DNA of 64,000 nucleotides from Bimastos eiseni (GCA_959347315.1 OY365807.1:17861066-17925065); one strand, 5' to 3'; counted from the first letter of the stretch, positions 25,065 through 37,962 are shown. The notes: generated from the letters alone by a model not told the origin. Program-made: numbers and translations.

Positions 25065-26740
25065 TTCATTGAGCAGAAAATGATGATTCTGACTGAGCAA
25101 GCAATCATAACTGAGACCGCATTTTTTACTTGTTTCGAGTCTACTATGCTTAAGGGAATTTTGCGTTCGCCAGCATCTTTGCGTCTGTCGCTGTCTGTCT
25201 GTTTTTTTCTATCCGGTTTTCGGTCTGTGTGTGTTTTTAAAGGCGTTTCTAGCGCTTTCATCTTTCACCCTGATCATATTCATTTTACTCTAAAGCGACG
25301 GTCATTCTGTTACGCATGTATGCATGTATACATGAATATACGCATGTTTGCATGTATGTGTACTGAATGTATGAATATAATATATGCATCTATGTAAAAC
25401 AGTTGATGTTCTGAAAAGATGGGCAGTCTTATTTATATGTTGATTTTTAGAGATGACACGAATTGCTTTTTTTCTGCGGTATTATTATTTTCCTAAATTG
25501 CTCATTATATGTTGAGGTCCAAATGAAATTACAGTAGTTTATAGTACACAGTCTATAATATACGAGCTGGTAATGCATAAGAGATTCTCTTGCTTGTACC
25601 AATATTTTACCAATTTGTTTTAGATATTTGATCTACGTGTGCGTTCCGTTTAAGAAACTGGTCGATCTAAACGTCCAAGAATTTAGAGGAGGACACATTC
25701 GGAATGAGAGTATCATCCAATAGAACTCGCTGTATGTAGTTGAACTCATTCTATGCATCATCTATGAATTAAACTCCCTGTTTGTAGTCGATGGTTGAAA
25801 CCTGTAAATATACTGCACATTTATTTTGGCGCTGATGACGTATTTCACGTGTAAAGCTGTTTAAAGTGGTAATACACGAGGAATCCGAGAGCAGTTATTA
25901 GATGAAAGAAGATGCAACAGAAGCGGAAGAAGAAGATGAGGAGGAGGAGGGGGCTGACTTAAAATGGATGATGGTAATGAACAGATTAGATTGACTGCAG
26001 TTATGTATCTGATAGTGAGAGAGCGAAAGCACCAGAACATGACAAATAACAGGAGACTGCACGAGAAGGAAGGCGGAGATGAAGACGCTGACAGATTCAG
26101 ATACCGAGACAGGCAGACAGACAGAAAGAGAGACAGACTGAGAGAGAGACAGATAACACACAGAGATGCTGTTGCTCATATCTTGGGAAGGGATAGACAA
26201 ATATATGCATGACAAATTATTTCTCTCCCGTCCTTTTGTATTAAGCCTATATGAGACCGCAGAAAAAAACAGAGAGCGACATTCAGAGAGTAACAGATAC
26301 TCAGACAGAGAAAGAGAAATATGCAGACTGCAGAGGGACATAAAGATGATGAGAGAGAGACAGAGAGGTGGTGATGCATGGCAGCTGCAGTTTAACGACA
26401 CTGTGTGGTAACATAGATCATTGGCGTTGCCCTCCTCCTTTACCCAGGCTTGGGACTGGCACCTGACAGTGCAAACAGTGGAGGGCGGAATTGAGACAGA
26501 GAGGCTGAAGAGAAAGATAACATGTATATAGCTAGAGACAAGCACAAAGACCTATAAGAGACTGACAAAGAGAAGGCAAATAAACTTGGAGAGACCGAAG
26601 CAGATAGAGAATTACACCTAGAACGATACACTCCCAACCACGCCCACACACAAGCCAGCTCTAAGCGTCGAAATGATGATCTGACATCCAGCGAAGGTAA
26701 ACACTAAACGGCAAGCACCTGCAACGACAAATATAATTAT
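25065..26740. other. No gene seen
   Basis: Anonymous sequence. GA/AGAC-rich from 26085 to 26370, giving Arg-rich and Ser-rich shadow frames on the two strands. Confidence 0.45.
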
Positions 26741-26744
26741 AGTC

Positions 26745-26832
26745 CGATATATATATATATTATATGTATATTATATATATTTAGATAAATATATATATTA
26801 TATGTATATTATATATATTTAGATAAATATAG
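26745..26832. repeat. AT-rich tandem duplication
   Basis: Two nearly perfect copies of a roughly 42-bp AT-only unit that includes TATATTATATGTATATTATA and ends TTTAGATAAATA. Confidence 0.9.
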
Positions 26833-27535
26833 AAGTACATGTATCTATATAGCGAGATTTGTTGAACTCCTGGGCCTCGTCCCAAAAATTTATTGTCAAC
26901 TGATAAATGGTCGAACAGCTCCAGGTCATCCACCATCCGACTCGGTCCACATTAATCTCACGTTCCGACCTAATTTAGCGATCATTTGATCAGGTAAGTG
27001 GTAACAGGCGACACATAAATAAATAACAAATGAACACATTGTAAAATGAAGATTAACCTGAAAGGTTCACTGAAGGTGTTGTAGGAATGCGAAGCTCGTT
27101 ATGCATGTATTCCTACAAATAACACATAATATAATTACTATAAAGCATGCAGACATACATACATTCAAAACCGAAAGGGATTCTTACAAATAGCACATAC
27201 CTAATCCATATCAAATAATTAATATTTATAAACAACGGTTTCTCGTATACAGCGGTAATGTTGACCACACAAACCAGCAGCAGCACCTGGTTGATCTAGA
27301 GTCAATGCGTTGTCGTCCGTGTCAAAAGTCTTATTCAGTCTCAACTGGAATTTTTTAATAAAAAATTGCCACGGTAGTTCCATTATGTAAACCTGGTGAA
27401 TAAGATAAAATAAATGACTACAGATAGATATAAATTTTCCCTATTTCTCAAAATATTTCTAAAAAATTTGTCATTTACCAATGTGACGCGTGTGTGTCAT
27501 TGTGTGTGTCATGCTTTAACGTTTCTCTTATTCAC

Positions 27536-27690
27536 CGGGCATTTATGCAAATCTTACTGCATCCGGTGCTGTTGCGTCCGTCGTTTGTAAATAACGTTCA
27601 CCGGGCGTTAATAGTACGTAACTGCATCCAGTGTTGTTGCGTCCGTCATATGTAAATAAGGTCAAATGTGCGACGGGCGTTAATAATACG
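27536..27690. repeat. Tandem duplication of a ~65-bp CpG-containing unit
   Basis: Two full copies and a partial third share TTCACCGGGC, ACTGCATCC, TGTTGCGTCCGTC and TTGTAAATAA-type landmarks in the same order. The partial third copy holds the CGGGCGTTAATAATACG part only. Confidence 0.85.
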
Positions 27691-27699
27691 TTTAAAACA

Positions 27700-28330
27700 A
27701 GTTTTACTGACATGCATACGTTATACATCGTGTAATATAAGTATATTTATGCAGCTATTAAAATTTAATGAAAGCTTAATGGATGAAACTTGACAGCTCG
27801 CCAAAGTCAACAAACTCTTCATAGTCGTTCCAAATTGTCCAAATTGTCATAAATAATCGACATGTAAAAAGTTTTTGACTGAATCCGGCCAAACCAACTA
27901 TCAATAATTTGATACGATTAAAATTATTACATTAAATTCCACTCGCTTTCCAAGCTTTTCCAGAGCTGAATAATGGTACGAAAATTCATACACTTTTAAT
28001 ATGGAATCAGTATTCATTATAAGTTTTAAGGTTTCAAAGTTCATACATCACTCTATGTGGAGAAACCACAGCAACAAAGTGTGTGTACTCGCAAGTCTCT
28101 TTTGCTTTGTCAAATGTGTAGCCTCCTTGTAAATATTTAATATATCTTAATTTACTCCTACTCATCCCACTGCAAAATTGTAGGCATCTAATTACCTTAC
28201 ACTTCGGAATCATCAGGTATAATCCTTCGGAAACAAGATGTTCATACAGTTATTTAAAATCTGATGTAAGGCTCAAAGCAAACAGGCACACCTACATTAC
28301 TAGACACATACACGCGCACATGTAGGCTTG
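27700..28330. other. No gene seen
   Basis: AT-rich anonymous sequence without motif. Confidence 0.45.
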
Positions 28331-29100
28331 CATACATGTACATATAGTACTACATACATGTACATATAGTACTACATACATGTACATATAGTACTACATA
28401 CATGTACATATAGTACTACATACATGTACATATAGTACTACATACATGTACATATAGTACTACATACATGTACATATAGTACTACATACATGTACATATA
28501 GTACTACATACATGTATATATAGTACTACATACATGTACATATAGTACTACATACATGTATATATAGTACTACATACATGTACATATAGTACTACATACA
28601 TGTACATATAGTACTACATACATGTATATATAGTACTACATACATGTACATATAGTACTACATACATGTACATATAGTACTACATACATGTACATATAGT
28701 ACTACATACATGTACATATAGTACTACATACATGTATATATAGTACTACATACATGTACATATAGTACTACATACATGTATATATAGTACTACATACATG
28801 TACATATAGTACTACATACATGTACATATAGTACTACATACATGTACATATAGTACTACATACATGTACATATAGTACTACATACATGTATATATAGTAC
28901 TACATACATGTACATATAGTACTACATACATGTATATATAGTACTACATACATGTACATATAGTACTACATACATGTACATATAGTACTACATACATGTA
29001 CATATAGTACTACATACATGTACATATAGTACTACATACATGTATATATAGTACTACATACATGTACATATAGTACTACATACATGTACATATAGTACGT
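28331..29100. repeat. 22-bp satellite, 35 copies, with higher-order pattern
   Basis: Thirty-five head-to-tail copies of a unit made of two 8-bp palindromes, TACATGTA and TAGTACTA, joined by CATA and CA. Almost all variation is one C/T site after TACATGTA. Scoring that site gives eight C units, then a pattern in which TCTCCCC recurs, a 7-unit (154-bp) higher-order period toward the right end. There are no spacers, so it is a satellite and not a CRISPR array. Confidence 0.97.
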
Positions 29101-29656
29101 GAGTGATAGAATATTGATAGGTATGAGCTATACTTAGAGAGACTGTTTACTTTCATTTTGGGCTTTTTTAACAGTTTTCTTCCCTTCGTCAATTATTTGC
29201 GAGGAGGTAAAACAGTCCGTCCGTCCGTCCGTCTGTCTGTCCCTCTGTCCATCTGTCTGTTCGTCCTCTGACCCCTGTCCGTCTGTGCTTGTATGGCCTT
29301 CGTTGTCTCCTGTTGGGTGCGAATGGCGTGTAACCTGCGGTGATTTATGACGACTGCATTAACAGATACGACTCCCATTCGGCCTGCTTACACTTTTTCT
29401 GGGAAATCATTTTTCATGGCGACAGTCACCCGACTGCGACCGGCGACTGGGTGACCGAAGAACCGACAGAGGAGGACAGGCCGATGACCGACCGAATGAC
29501 CGAATGACCGAAGCACCGGCCGATTCGTGTGCGCGCAGTCAAGAGATCCCGGAAATACATTGATGTTTACCTAACACAGACCTATAGACCTAGGCGCTGA
29601 CCATGCACCTAAACATACTTAGACCAAATCCACAAGCACACGTAGAACACTTAGAA

Positions 29657-29699
<43 letters not shown>

Positions 29700-31345
29700 G
29701 CTTAGACGAAGAAGCACAGATGAAACAATATATTTTCCACCGGAAATTCTTACATGATTTGGCATTGTCTGTATAATGTCTGTCAGTCAGTCAGTCGTTC
29801 TGTTTGTCTGTGTTGGTAGGTCAAGAGATGTATCTGTCTGTATGTCTGTGTCCTCTTAGCCTGCGACCTTCACGTTCGTTGCTTCATCGTCCGTGTATCT
29901 ATCTGTCTATGTCTGATCAATTGTGTGCGTTCGTCTGTGCCTGTGCGTGCCTGCGTCTTTTCATTCTACGATCCGAGATGAGAGACGAGTCTCTGAAGTC
30001 CAAAGACTCCATGATAACATTTCAGTTGGACGATGCTCCACGCTTGCTGCTGCGGCAGCTGCCCAAATGACAGATTCCTATTCCGCTAAACATATCTCGA
30101 CATTTACATATATAACATAATATTATATCTATGCATTTGCATGAAAATGACTTTCTATAGAGAGATCTATGCTAGATATATATAATTCAGGCAATTTTCT
30201 TCCAATATCGTTCCTAATATGATGGCAGTCACATCACGAAAAGTGTTTTCCTGATGAGTTCATACTTTCTGAAGTAAGGTAAGAAAATGTCTGACGTTTT
30301 AATAAGGTTTTGTTTATGTCGTGTGAGTGTCACTTTGTAGATGCCCCTGTCCACTTCCAGTTGTTTGTCTATTTCTCTCAGTCTGTCTCCGTCTATTTAT
30401 TGGTAGTCTATGATTTTCTGTCTTGCTGCGTCTGTTCCGTCTGTTGTAATAGCGGACTGCTGGGTGTTCCTCTGCAAATAATATGATCCAAAAGTCATTG
30501 GTCTTACTCGCAAGAGACAATTTTCCATCAAGTAGGCTACTAAATTACATCCTCAAACACACACGGACAAATTAAGAAATACAAATAAAAACACTTCCGA
30601 TCAATGACTTCCACCGTAAATGCCATGCTGACACCTCCGCTTGACCTCCTCGAATTTTGTCCTGGCACAGGAACGTAAAGAAAAGCCTGGCCTTTACGGA
30701 TTTGATTTTTATAATTAAATTGATATAGAGCCGGTGAATAAGCTGGTCTCTCCGGTGTGACGTTTGAGGGCGCCAAAATATTTTTTTTAAAGATTTACAT
30801 TGTACTTTACGTCTACTGACAAGATAAATTGATAAGATAAATTGATCACGTTTCGCTAATAACCAACAAAGTAGGCAGACAAACAGACATATATAAAGAC
30901 GGACAGATGAGCATTCAGAGACAGCAGGACAAAGTGGATGACAACCAGATGCACTTGGATGATAACCTGCATGCACGGAACAAGAGTACAGCCACAGAGG
31001 GAGTGGCAGACTGGCAGATACTAAAGATACTAAAGATACTAAAGAGATAATGTCAATGCTGATTATGTGCACGAATGCCTTCGTCCTAAGTGAACCTACT
31101 AACATAGTTATACGTCCGGCGCCTGAAAACCAATAGTCTCGGAGATTCAGTCTATTCGAAACTCTCAACCAGAAATCATATTCACAAATCTCCGCTTCCA
31201 TTAAGCATCGCGTTCCTCTCTCTTCTGTCTAGACGATCGGGAGCGTCCCATACTTGGTTTTTCTCTCGAAGTGACCCAACATAGGAACAGCTTATGGACT
31301 CAGCTGAAGTAGTATGCACACGAAGGACAGACAGGAATCATTGTG
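29101..31345. other. No gene seen; small microsatellites
   Basis: (GTCC)n/(GTCT)n at 29214-29260, (CA)n at 29659-29692, CTGT-type words at 29770-29960 and three copies of ATACTAAAG at 31018-31044. Open frames on the minus strand 30572-31201 have no domain I recognise. Confidence 0.45.
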
Positions 31346-31349
31346 GGTG

Positions 31350-31482
31350 GCCATGTTAGCGGGAGGTAATTCTTTCGGGCCTCCCTTTGTAACCCAACTG
31401 AGCAACTAAATATTATGTGTACACTCTTGATGATTTTGTTTTGATTTGGTTACAATAAAATATTTTCGTTCGTTCGTTCATT
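31350..31482 (+). mobile_element. Possible LINE 3' end with AATAAA and (TTCG)n tail
   Basis: GGGCCTCCCTTTGTAACCC leads to TTTTGATTTGGTTACAATAA, AATAAA-type signal included, and then a short (TTCG)3 tail. This is the usual layout of a non-LTR retrotransposon 3' UTR end. No coding part is attached. Confidence 0.4.
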
Positions 31483-31654
31483 GGACAGCCGACAGAGGAA
31501 CGTCATGGTCCAAGACTGAGGAGACTGACGTGCAAATGTTCCTAAGGCCAAGCTATTACTTTTCAGAACCAGATAGACAATAGCGTATAAAGGTCAGGAC
31601 CTTAGTATACAAAAATACACAATGATGCAGCTGTAATTTGATATTGCCCTCCTT

Positions 31655-31945
31655 AGAAAGAGTTCAGAAGAGTACCTGGAAGTCGTTCAACCATAAAGAG
31701 CCATAGGCAGACTGGAAGAGTTAGGTTTTCAGCTTCGATCGAAAGACAGTCTCGCTGAGAGAGTTGTGGACATGAGGAAAGGCTCGCCGACAGAAATTCA
31801 GGGTCCCTGTATGCAGAGAAATTACGGACTCCTCGGCAGAGATATTCCTGGCAATAGGCAGAGAAGTTACGAGGCTCTTGAACGGATGTGGGCGTGTGAA
31901 AAGGTACTGTATACCGGTGTTCAAAGCGGTGAATCGACGTGCCAA
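31655..31945 (-). pseudogene. Possible LINE ORF2 C-terminal relic
   Basis: The minus strand reads FPHVHNSLSETVFRSKLKT followed by a stop. The NSLS...FRSKLKT pattern recalls the C-terminal tail of LINE ORF2 seen at 4680-4918 and 53815-53990, but WNSLP itself is not preserved. A weak, heavily decayed assignment. Confidence 0.4.
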
Positions 31946-32109
31946 TGTAAGGCTGACCGTCGTGAACTGAGGACGTTCTACTGTACACTACACAGACAGT
32001 CCTCTGATTAAGCTGGTAAAGTGAAGCTTTTCCGATGGGGACGATCATCTCTGTCGGGAGAACTCGAGGAAGTAAAATAATGACCCCTGTTCGTCGATAC
32101 ATGTCGGAG

Positions 32110-33440
32110 CGACAACCGTCTAAGTTATATCGAACATGAACGTTGAGATGGCTGTACAGTCGATGTAAAGACTCGATGGCGATTGATCTAAGACTTTTCT
32201 AAGTGACCTACTTAGAGACTCTGTAAGAGGTGACTTGTCCAATCTTGATGGAACAGAACTGTTAGAACAGGTGCAAAGACTCAACGTTTACATTACGTTG
32301 TTTGTAAATGAACTACGAAATTCATCGAACGATTAATGCGATACAGAAATGAATTTTTAAAGCAAGATGGTTGCTCAAGAGCGCTGCTATAAGGTGTCGA
32401 TGTACATGTAAAATACAGGACAATAATTATTGAGAACAGGTGATTGTGACAATGGGCAACAAAGAATAATCAAACAGAAGGAGAGATAGAACAGACTACA
32501 CTGCCTTGGATTTAGTAGAACAATGAAGATGGTGGCGTGGGTAGCTATAATTAGCTTCTTAAGATTAACGATTCACGTTATGCACTCTGATGTTATTTGA
32601 ATACATGTCTGGCATTGATTACATGTACATATTGATTTCTCATTAAATTAAGTGATTAATTGAATTCAATATATATTTGGAACTCGATCGAACGGCCCAT
32701 TAATACTAGTCTTTTTAATGTGTGGGAGTGATTACCAATGACAGAGCAATATCCAGTCCCATGCCAGAAGAAAGTCACGGAGATGACGCTTCAACACATA
32801 AACAACAACACGGCCGAGAAAGATGGGTGGAGGCTGGAAGAGAAGAAGAAAGGGAAGAGGGAATGGAAGAATATAGGAGGACAAGAACGAAGGAAGGATG
32901 GAAGACTGGATGGAATGATTGATAAGTGAGGAAAGAAAGAAGGAAGAAGATATACTAATCGGAAGGAATGCTTGAAGCAACGATGGGAGAAATGATGGAA
33001 TTGAGGAAAGTAGACCAAAGGAAGGTAGCGTCAAAACTGAAAAGTTCAACGTATCATTGCAAGTGATGAAATTCTGTTGGGGCTGTTGTTGATTTGAGGA
33101 GACGACAAATTGCTGTTAACCAACCCCCTGAATGTCTCTCCTAAATAATTCGACTAACTGCATGTCAGGGACCCCAACCGTCCAAGGTAGAAGAGCTAGC
33201 CTTGTGACACCTCTCAATTATTCCGTACGCGTTCCGGGGTCGTCCGTCTCACCCCTCCAGGATCCTCCTCGTCCGCTGCTGCACACCTCCTCAACCCCTT
33301 CTTCCATCCTTCGCTCCGTCGGAGGAGGAGAGGAGCTTGTGCTTCGAGCCAAGTCCTTCATCCAGCCAGTCGCTTATCGATCCGCCTGTCCTTCGCGTCG
33401 GGCTCTGCAGCACTCCGGCTGAGTTGGACAGATTAAGGGA
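32110..33440. other. No gene seen
   Basis: Anonymous to about 32720, GGAAG/GAAGGA-rich 32800-33020, and a GC-richer, CpG-containing block at 33175-33420 without recognised coding content. Confidence 0.45.
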
Positions 33441-33443
33441 CAG

Positions 33444-33636
33444 AGGAAGGAAGGAAGGAAGGAAGGAAGAGTAGGGGAATGGATAGACGGACGGATACTT
33501 AGACAGAGGAATGACAGGACTGATGGACCGAAGCATGGACAGATGGGCTACGAATGGAATGGTATAGGTACGCATGCGCCAACGGAGAGACTGCTGAAGA
33601 GAAAGAGAGAGAAAGAGAAAGAAAGAGAGAGTGAGT

Positions 33637-33680
<44 letters not shown>
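33444..33680. repeat. (GGAA)n and (GA)n tracts
   Basis: (AAGG)n at 33447-33470 and GA-rich 33595-33680, including a pure GA run of about 40 bp. Confidence 0.93.
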
Positions 33681-33683
<3 letters not shown>

Positions 33684-33699
33684 ATGAGAGGATCAAGGC

Positions 33700-35605
33700 A
33701 CAAGGGGACAAACGAATGGACGGACGGACGGGGGGAGGGTCATAGTGCTCACGTACGGATGCAGAACTGGAGTGATAAGGTACAGTGAAACTAACGTACA
33801 GACACAGGGACAAACAGAGACATGGATAGGAGGACGGACAGACACATTGATGGGGGCGGACAGACACACGGACAGAGCAGCAAATAGACACATGGACAGA
33901 GGGACGAAGATGTTGAATGGCCTGCGAGCGGCGCCGATCGGGCGTCTATGCTGTGTGGACTGCGACAGATGAACGGGTCCCGCAGCTGTGGAACATCAAA
34001 CCTTCGCCCTGCAGAGTGCTAATTGTGACTAGTTCGTTTAGTTAAGTCTCGTCCCAACAGATGGCGCCACAAGAAAGGAATTTACACGGAGCCACAATTA
34101 CATGGCATTCGAATATCCTTCGCCATCTTAGTGTCACGTAAGCCTAATCTTAAGCGTTCACAATCTCGTTCAGCTAGCAGACAGCTGCAGTGGATTCTGA
34201 GATGACAACAAAAGGCGCTATGTAAATTCCGATCCTTTTCTTTCTCTAGTGTGTCTACTTCCATTCTGTCCGACAATCATCATTAACAACAACAACAACA
34301 AAAGCAGCGTCAACAATATCAACATCAGTAATTATTAGAATAATCACAATAAGAATCTGATTAAATTAGTCAAAACCTCAGGGTCATAGGCAGCTCCTCC
34401 CCTATAAAAATGGTTAAATTACAGAAGTCGCCATATTTCTTTCACTCCCTAACTTAGTCTCATATTGCCCACCGTCCCTATATTGTCTTGGAATCAATAT
34501 GACGTCGGCCTAACGTCAGCGGTTCTATCCTTCGATAAACTGTCCATGGCTCAAAATAGAACGGTCATACTATTAAGACCTGAACCAATATTAAAAAGTA
34601 TCTTCAGTCTTCCGCAAATCACATAACCTGTTCGCTTTATATGGCGTGAATTTACTTTAAGATGTTGAGTCTTACATGCAAGAGCTCAGAATGAAGATTC
34701 ATCACAACGAAATACATTTTCTTTCTGTAATGCGTTTTATTTTACGCAAGAACAATTAATTGTCTAATTAATTTCTCGATCGCGTGACTCGCAGATTACA
34801 AGGGCACGCATTCCATTTCTTGAGAACCAAGACGATTGTAAAGTTAGCTGGATAGTTTCCAGCCAACGAACTTGGTAAGATGAGTCCATACGGCTCCCTA
34901 ATTGGCAAGCTGGTGGCACAAATGGTGGTTTATACAACGCTCTGGAGCTGTTCCTGCGATGATATTCTCGCGCTGATCTGTCCTACAAATAACTCACGCA
35001 GTCAGTGGACCACAATGCGATAGAATATGCAACAGCAGCACGTCCATTGATACAGGACTCATTAGGTCATAGGACCTTATGCATTGACATCGGATCAGTG
35101 CGTAAGAGATATAGACGTGTTGAAGCGAAGGCACGTTACGTCAATGGAAGTTTTATATTTCTTAGTAGTATTTTACAAACTGAAATTATTGTCTAGTCAG
35201 ACAATAAATCAGATTTTGCATGAACTTCCTTGGTACATTTATTCAATTATGTCAATTAGACTACTAAATAGTTATAGTAATATTAATACAGAAGTAGACG
35301 ACGGCCTAAGGCGGCAAATTTAGCCATTTTTCAGAGGCGGCACTTTCATTAAATTTAATTAAATAAATTTGCATAGCGTAGGAAAATAATATTTTCTTAG
35401 ACCACAATATTCTAAATTATTTTCAAATATAAATATTTTTCTACGGCAACATTACTTCCCGCCTATTTACGAAAAATCCATCGTTTTCAGGTATTCGAAG
35501 ATCTCGAGCGAGCTTCGTGAACTGGTCACACCCATACACATATCACCAAAAGCAATTTCATCAAAAGAATGAGGAATAACTGGAGACAGAAAAGAACTGA
35601 TTAGA
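33700..35605. other. No gene seen; one LINE/SINE end motif
   Basis: AGGCGCTATGTAAAT at 34212-34226 resembles the 3'-end motif seen at several other sites. (AAC)n at 34285-34302. The rest is anonymous and AT-rich. Confidence 0.45.
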
Positions 35606-35614
35606 TTAGATCAG

Positions 35615-35700
35615 CAGCGTTTCACAAACCGTGTTCCGCGGAACCCTTGGGTTCCATAAGGTGAAGACAAGGGTTCTGCGGAAAACTTTCAGTGTGAACA
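35615..35700 (+). mobile_element. Possible hAT-type transposon end
   Basis: CAGCGTTTCACAAAC followed by GTTCCGCGGAACCC and a second GGGTTC...GGTTCTGCGG segment resembles hAT-Charlie-like terminal repeats (CAGNGTTTCTCAAAC type). No transposase and no second end were found. Confidence 0.45.
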
Positions 35701-36644
35701 AATGGAAGCTATTTGCAAAGCCTCCGTGTATAACTTTATATGAAAGAGAATTCATATGTCGTTGTCTTCCCCAGAGCTGTGTCAATGTTCACGGACGCTA
35801 CCTGAAACCAGTGGCGGTTCTGCAGAGGGGACAGAAGGGGCTTGTGCCCCCTCAGCTGCGTTTGTGGACCCCGGTGATGCCTCAAAATGGCAGTCTTTAT
35901 ACTTTCAGCTATACGATACCATGCATCAAGCATTGCTTAAAAAGCTGTTGCAGCAACACACACACACACCTACACACACACACACAGCGTTTCCATGAAT
36001 TCACTGCCTGTGGTATACGGGATTGGACGTCCACGCGGGGGAGTGAAGCTGGAACACATATGGAGATCCATGTTACCCCAGGTTGAAGTACAGGACCCAC
36101 TTCAGATTTGGAGACAACATCTGCAAACTTCACGCGGTTTAAAAGAATTCAAAAGAAGCAAGTAAGTAAGCACAAATCACTGGGCGAGGTTGTCAGTTCT
36201 TCGCATTTGCTCTGTTGCACTGTTGTCTTTTTATGCCTTCTTGGCGAAAGCATCATACCATTCAGTTTGCATGAGAATGACGACTCTGTGTATTAGGTTC
36301 GACGCTCTGGTTCCCTTGGCGTCGGCCATGATGGCCCATCTGCAGGTCATTCGTCAACTCTGATTAGCAATAACTCTTCTGGGTTACACGATCAGGGAGC
36401 CCTCGAAAGCCGGATATGACGCTGATTACGTGCCAAGTCACGCTGCTTACTTACCATGCGTGATGCCGATGGCGTATAGGCTCATTCCCTGGCCAAGCAA
36501 CTCTCAACCACCGCATCGTATTTTTTATGAGATAAAAGGAGCTTTTAAATGAGAGAACGTTCTATTTAATCGAAGTTTATTGTCTCTTTATTATCAGGAC
36601 GCCGACGAATGAAAATGGAGCGTGTGAAAAGCGTATGGCATGTT

Positions 36645-36725
36645 CAGTGGTATTGGATGAATGGATGGATGAGTGGATGAATGGATGGATGAACGGGTGA
36701 ATGGATGGAAGGATGGATGGATAAA
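36645..36725. repeat. (GGAT)n-type microsatellite
   Basis: ATGGATGGATGA units with GTGGATGA and GAACGGGT interruptions. Confidence 0.9.
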
Positions 36726-36749
36726 TCTCATAAATAAAGAAGACTTTCT

Positions 36750-36865
36750 GTGACGCTGATCACATTGATCTGTCCGGCGATGCATTTCCACAGTTTTACA
36801 ACCATCCACTCGAAACCTTCGCCGTTGGCTCAGAGAGCACCTGGGACACGCAGTAGAGGTATTCC
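36750..36865 (+). repeat. Dispersed repeat Z, copy 1
   Basis: It shares TGCATTTSCACAGTTTTA, then ACTCGAAACCTTCGCCGTTG, a GCTC..G..CACC segment and GGACACSCAGTAGAGG with 36995-37110 and with the minus strand of 56705-56865. Three copies of one unnamed family within 20 kb. Confidence 0.88.
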
Positions 36866-36994
36866 TGAACCCAGCAGCCATCCTCATCCTGGTCTCCAGG
36901 GCCAAAAACATACGGCGCATCTCTCACACACCCATAAAAACAAAGTTTCCTTATTCGCGAGGGTCGTGTCATCTGCGACATAAGATATATCTAG

Positions 36995-37110
36995 ATTCTG
37001 TGTATGCGTCTGTCTTTCCGTTTATGCATTTGCACATTTTACAGCTATTCTCTCGAAACCTTCGCCGTTCGCTCGGGAACACCTCGGACACCCAGTAGAG
37101 GGGGCGACTG
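36995..37110 (+). repeat. Dispersed repeat Z, copy 2
   Basis: Same landmarks and orientation as copy 1, only about 130 bp downstream of it. A TATATCTAGATTCTGTGTATG-like edge resembles the CACAGAATCTTCTCTTTATA edge of the minus-strand copy at 56.8 kb. Confidence 0.88.
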
Positions 37111-37171
37111 CCGTCTTCCTCCTCGCCTTTATTTATTTACAGTTGTCATTATTATTGTATCCACGTGGCCA

Positions 37172-37173
37172 TA

Positions 37174-37210
<37 letters not shown>
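37172..37210. repeat. (TA)n microsatellite
   Basis: About 18 uninterrupted TA dinucleotides. Confidence 0.97.
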
Positions 37211-37214
<4 letters not shown>

Positions 37215-37218
37215 GCAC

Positions 37219-37636
37219 ATAATCATTGGGCGCCATCTGCACAGCTTCAAGTTAGTGCCAGACGCCATATATTATATGCATATATATATAATCATACAGT
37301 TTGCACATATACATATGTAGCGCTGATAGTTTTTTTCTGTAGTTAATTGCTGCTCATTGCAAATTTTCATCTTTCAGTCAATATTGATGGAACTGGGAGA
37401 CAGCCAGTCGTCATCTCTCGACAGACAGAGACAGACGAGTTAACAAAGAGACGGACAGAATAAGCCAAAGGGAAGGACGGATGGAATTAGGATGCCAACG
37501 TTGATCGAAACGGAACAGCCACTGACCGAGGTCTTCATCGCTGACACAGATTGACAGACTCTGCTGAACGCGACGAGTAATCATTGGGCGCCATCTGCAC
37601 AGCTCCAAGTTAGCGCCAGACGCCATCCAACAGCTC
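37219..37636. repeat. Segment bounded by ~48-bp direct duplication
   Basis: ATCATTGGGCGCCATCTGCA, then CAGCT, CAAGTTAG, GCCAGACGCCAT occur at 37221-37268 and again at 37580-37628 with only two differences. The copies are about 360 bp apart and in the same orientation. Confidence 0.9.
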
Positions 37637-37865
37637 AAATAACCACTGAACGTCATCCAAAATCTGGAGTACATGTAGGCATCAAACTCCATCCAAATTC
37701 TGAAGGAAGCGCCGAACTCAATTCAAAATCTGAAGTATCAAAATCTGAAGGAAACACCGAACTTCTCCCAAAATGTAATCTTCCAAAATCTGAAGTCAGC
37801 TCCGAACGCCATCCAAAATCTGAAGTAAACTCCGAACTCAATCCAAGATGTCAAGTAACCACCTT
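37637..37865. repeat. Degenerate ~30-bp tandem repeat upstream of the protocadherin
   Basis: Seven or eight diverged units built on ATCCAAAATCTGAAG and CCGAACTCA fill the stretch ending about 190 bp before the protocadherin start codon. The minus strand reads as a repeated SDFG-containing frame, which I take as a by-product of the repeat. Position suggests upstream regulatory or promoter-proximal DNA, but no function is shown. Confidence 0.8.
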
Positions 37866-37962
37866 ACTCCACTTTCACGACATGCATTGGAAATCGTATG
37901 CGATCCGCTTTGATTATAAGCATCGTACACGTAGGCCTTCTTAAAAATTTCAACTTAACACC

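Noticed and set aside
28331..29100. CRISPR-like array
   Set aside because: Contiguous 22-bp units without spacers in a eukaryotic context; satellite DNA.
30572..31201. 209-codon minus-strand ORF
   Set aside because: No conserved motif seen; it contains Leu/Val/Ser runs derived from the ATACTAAAG repeats.
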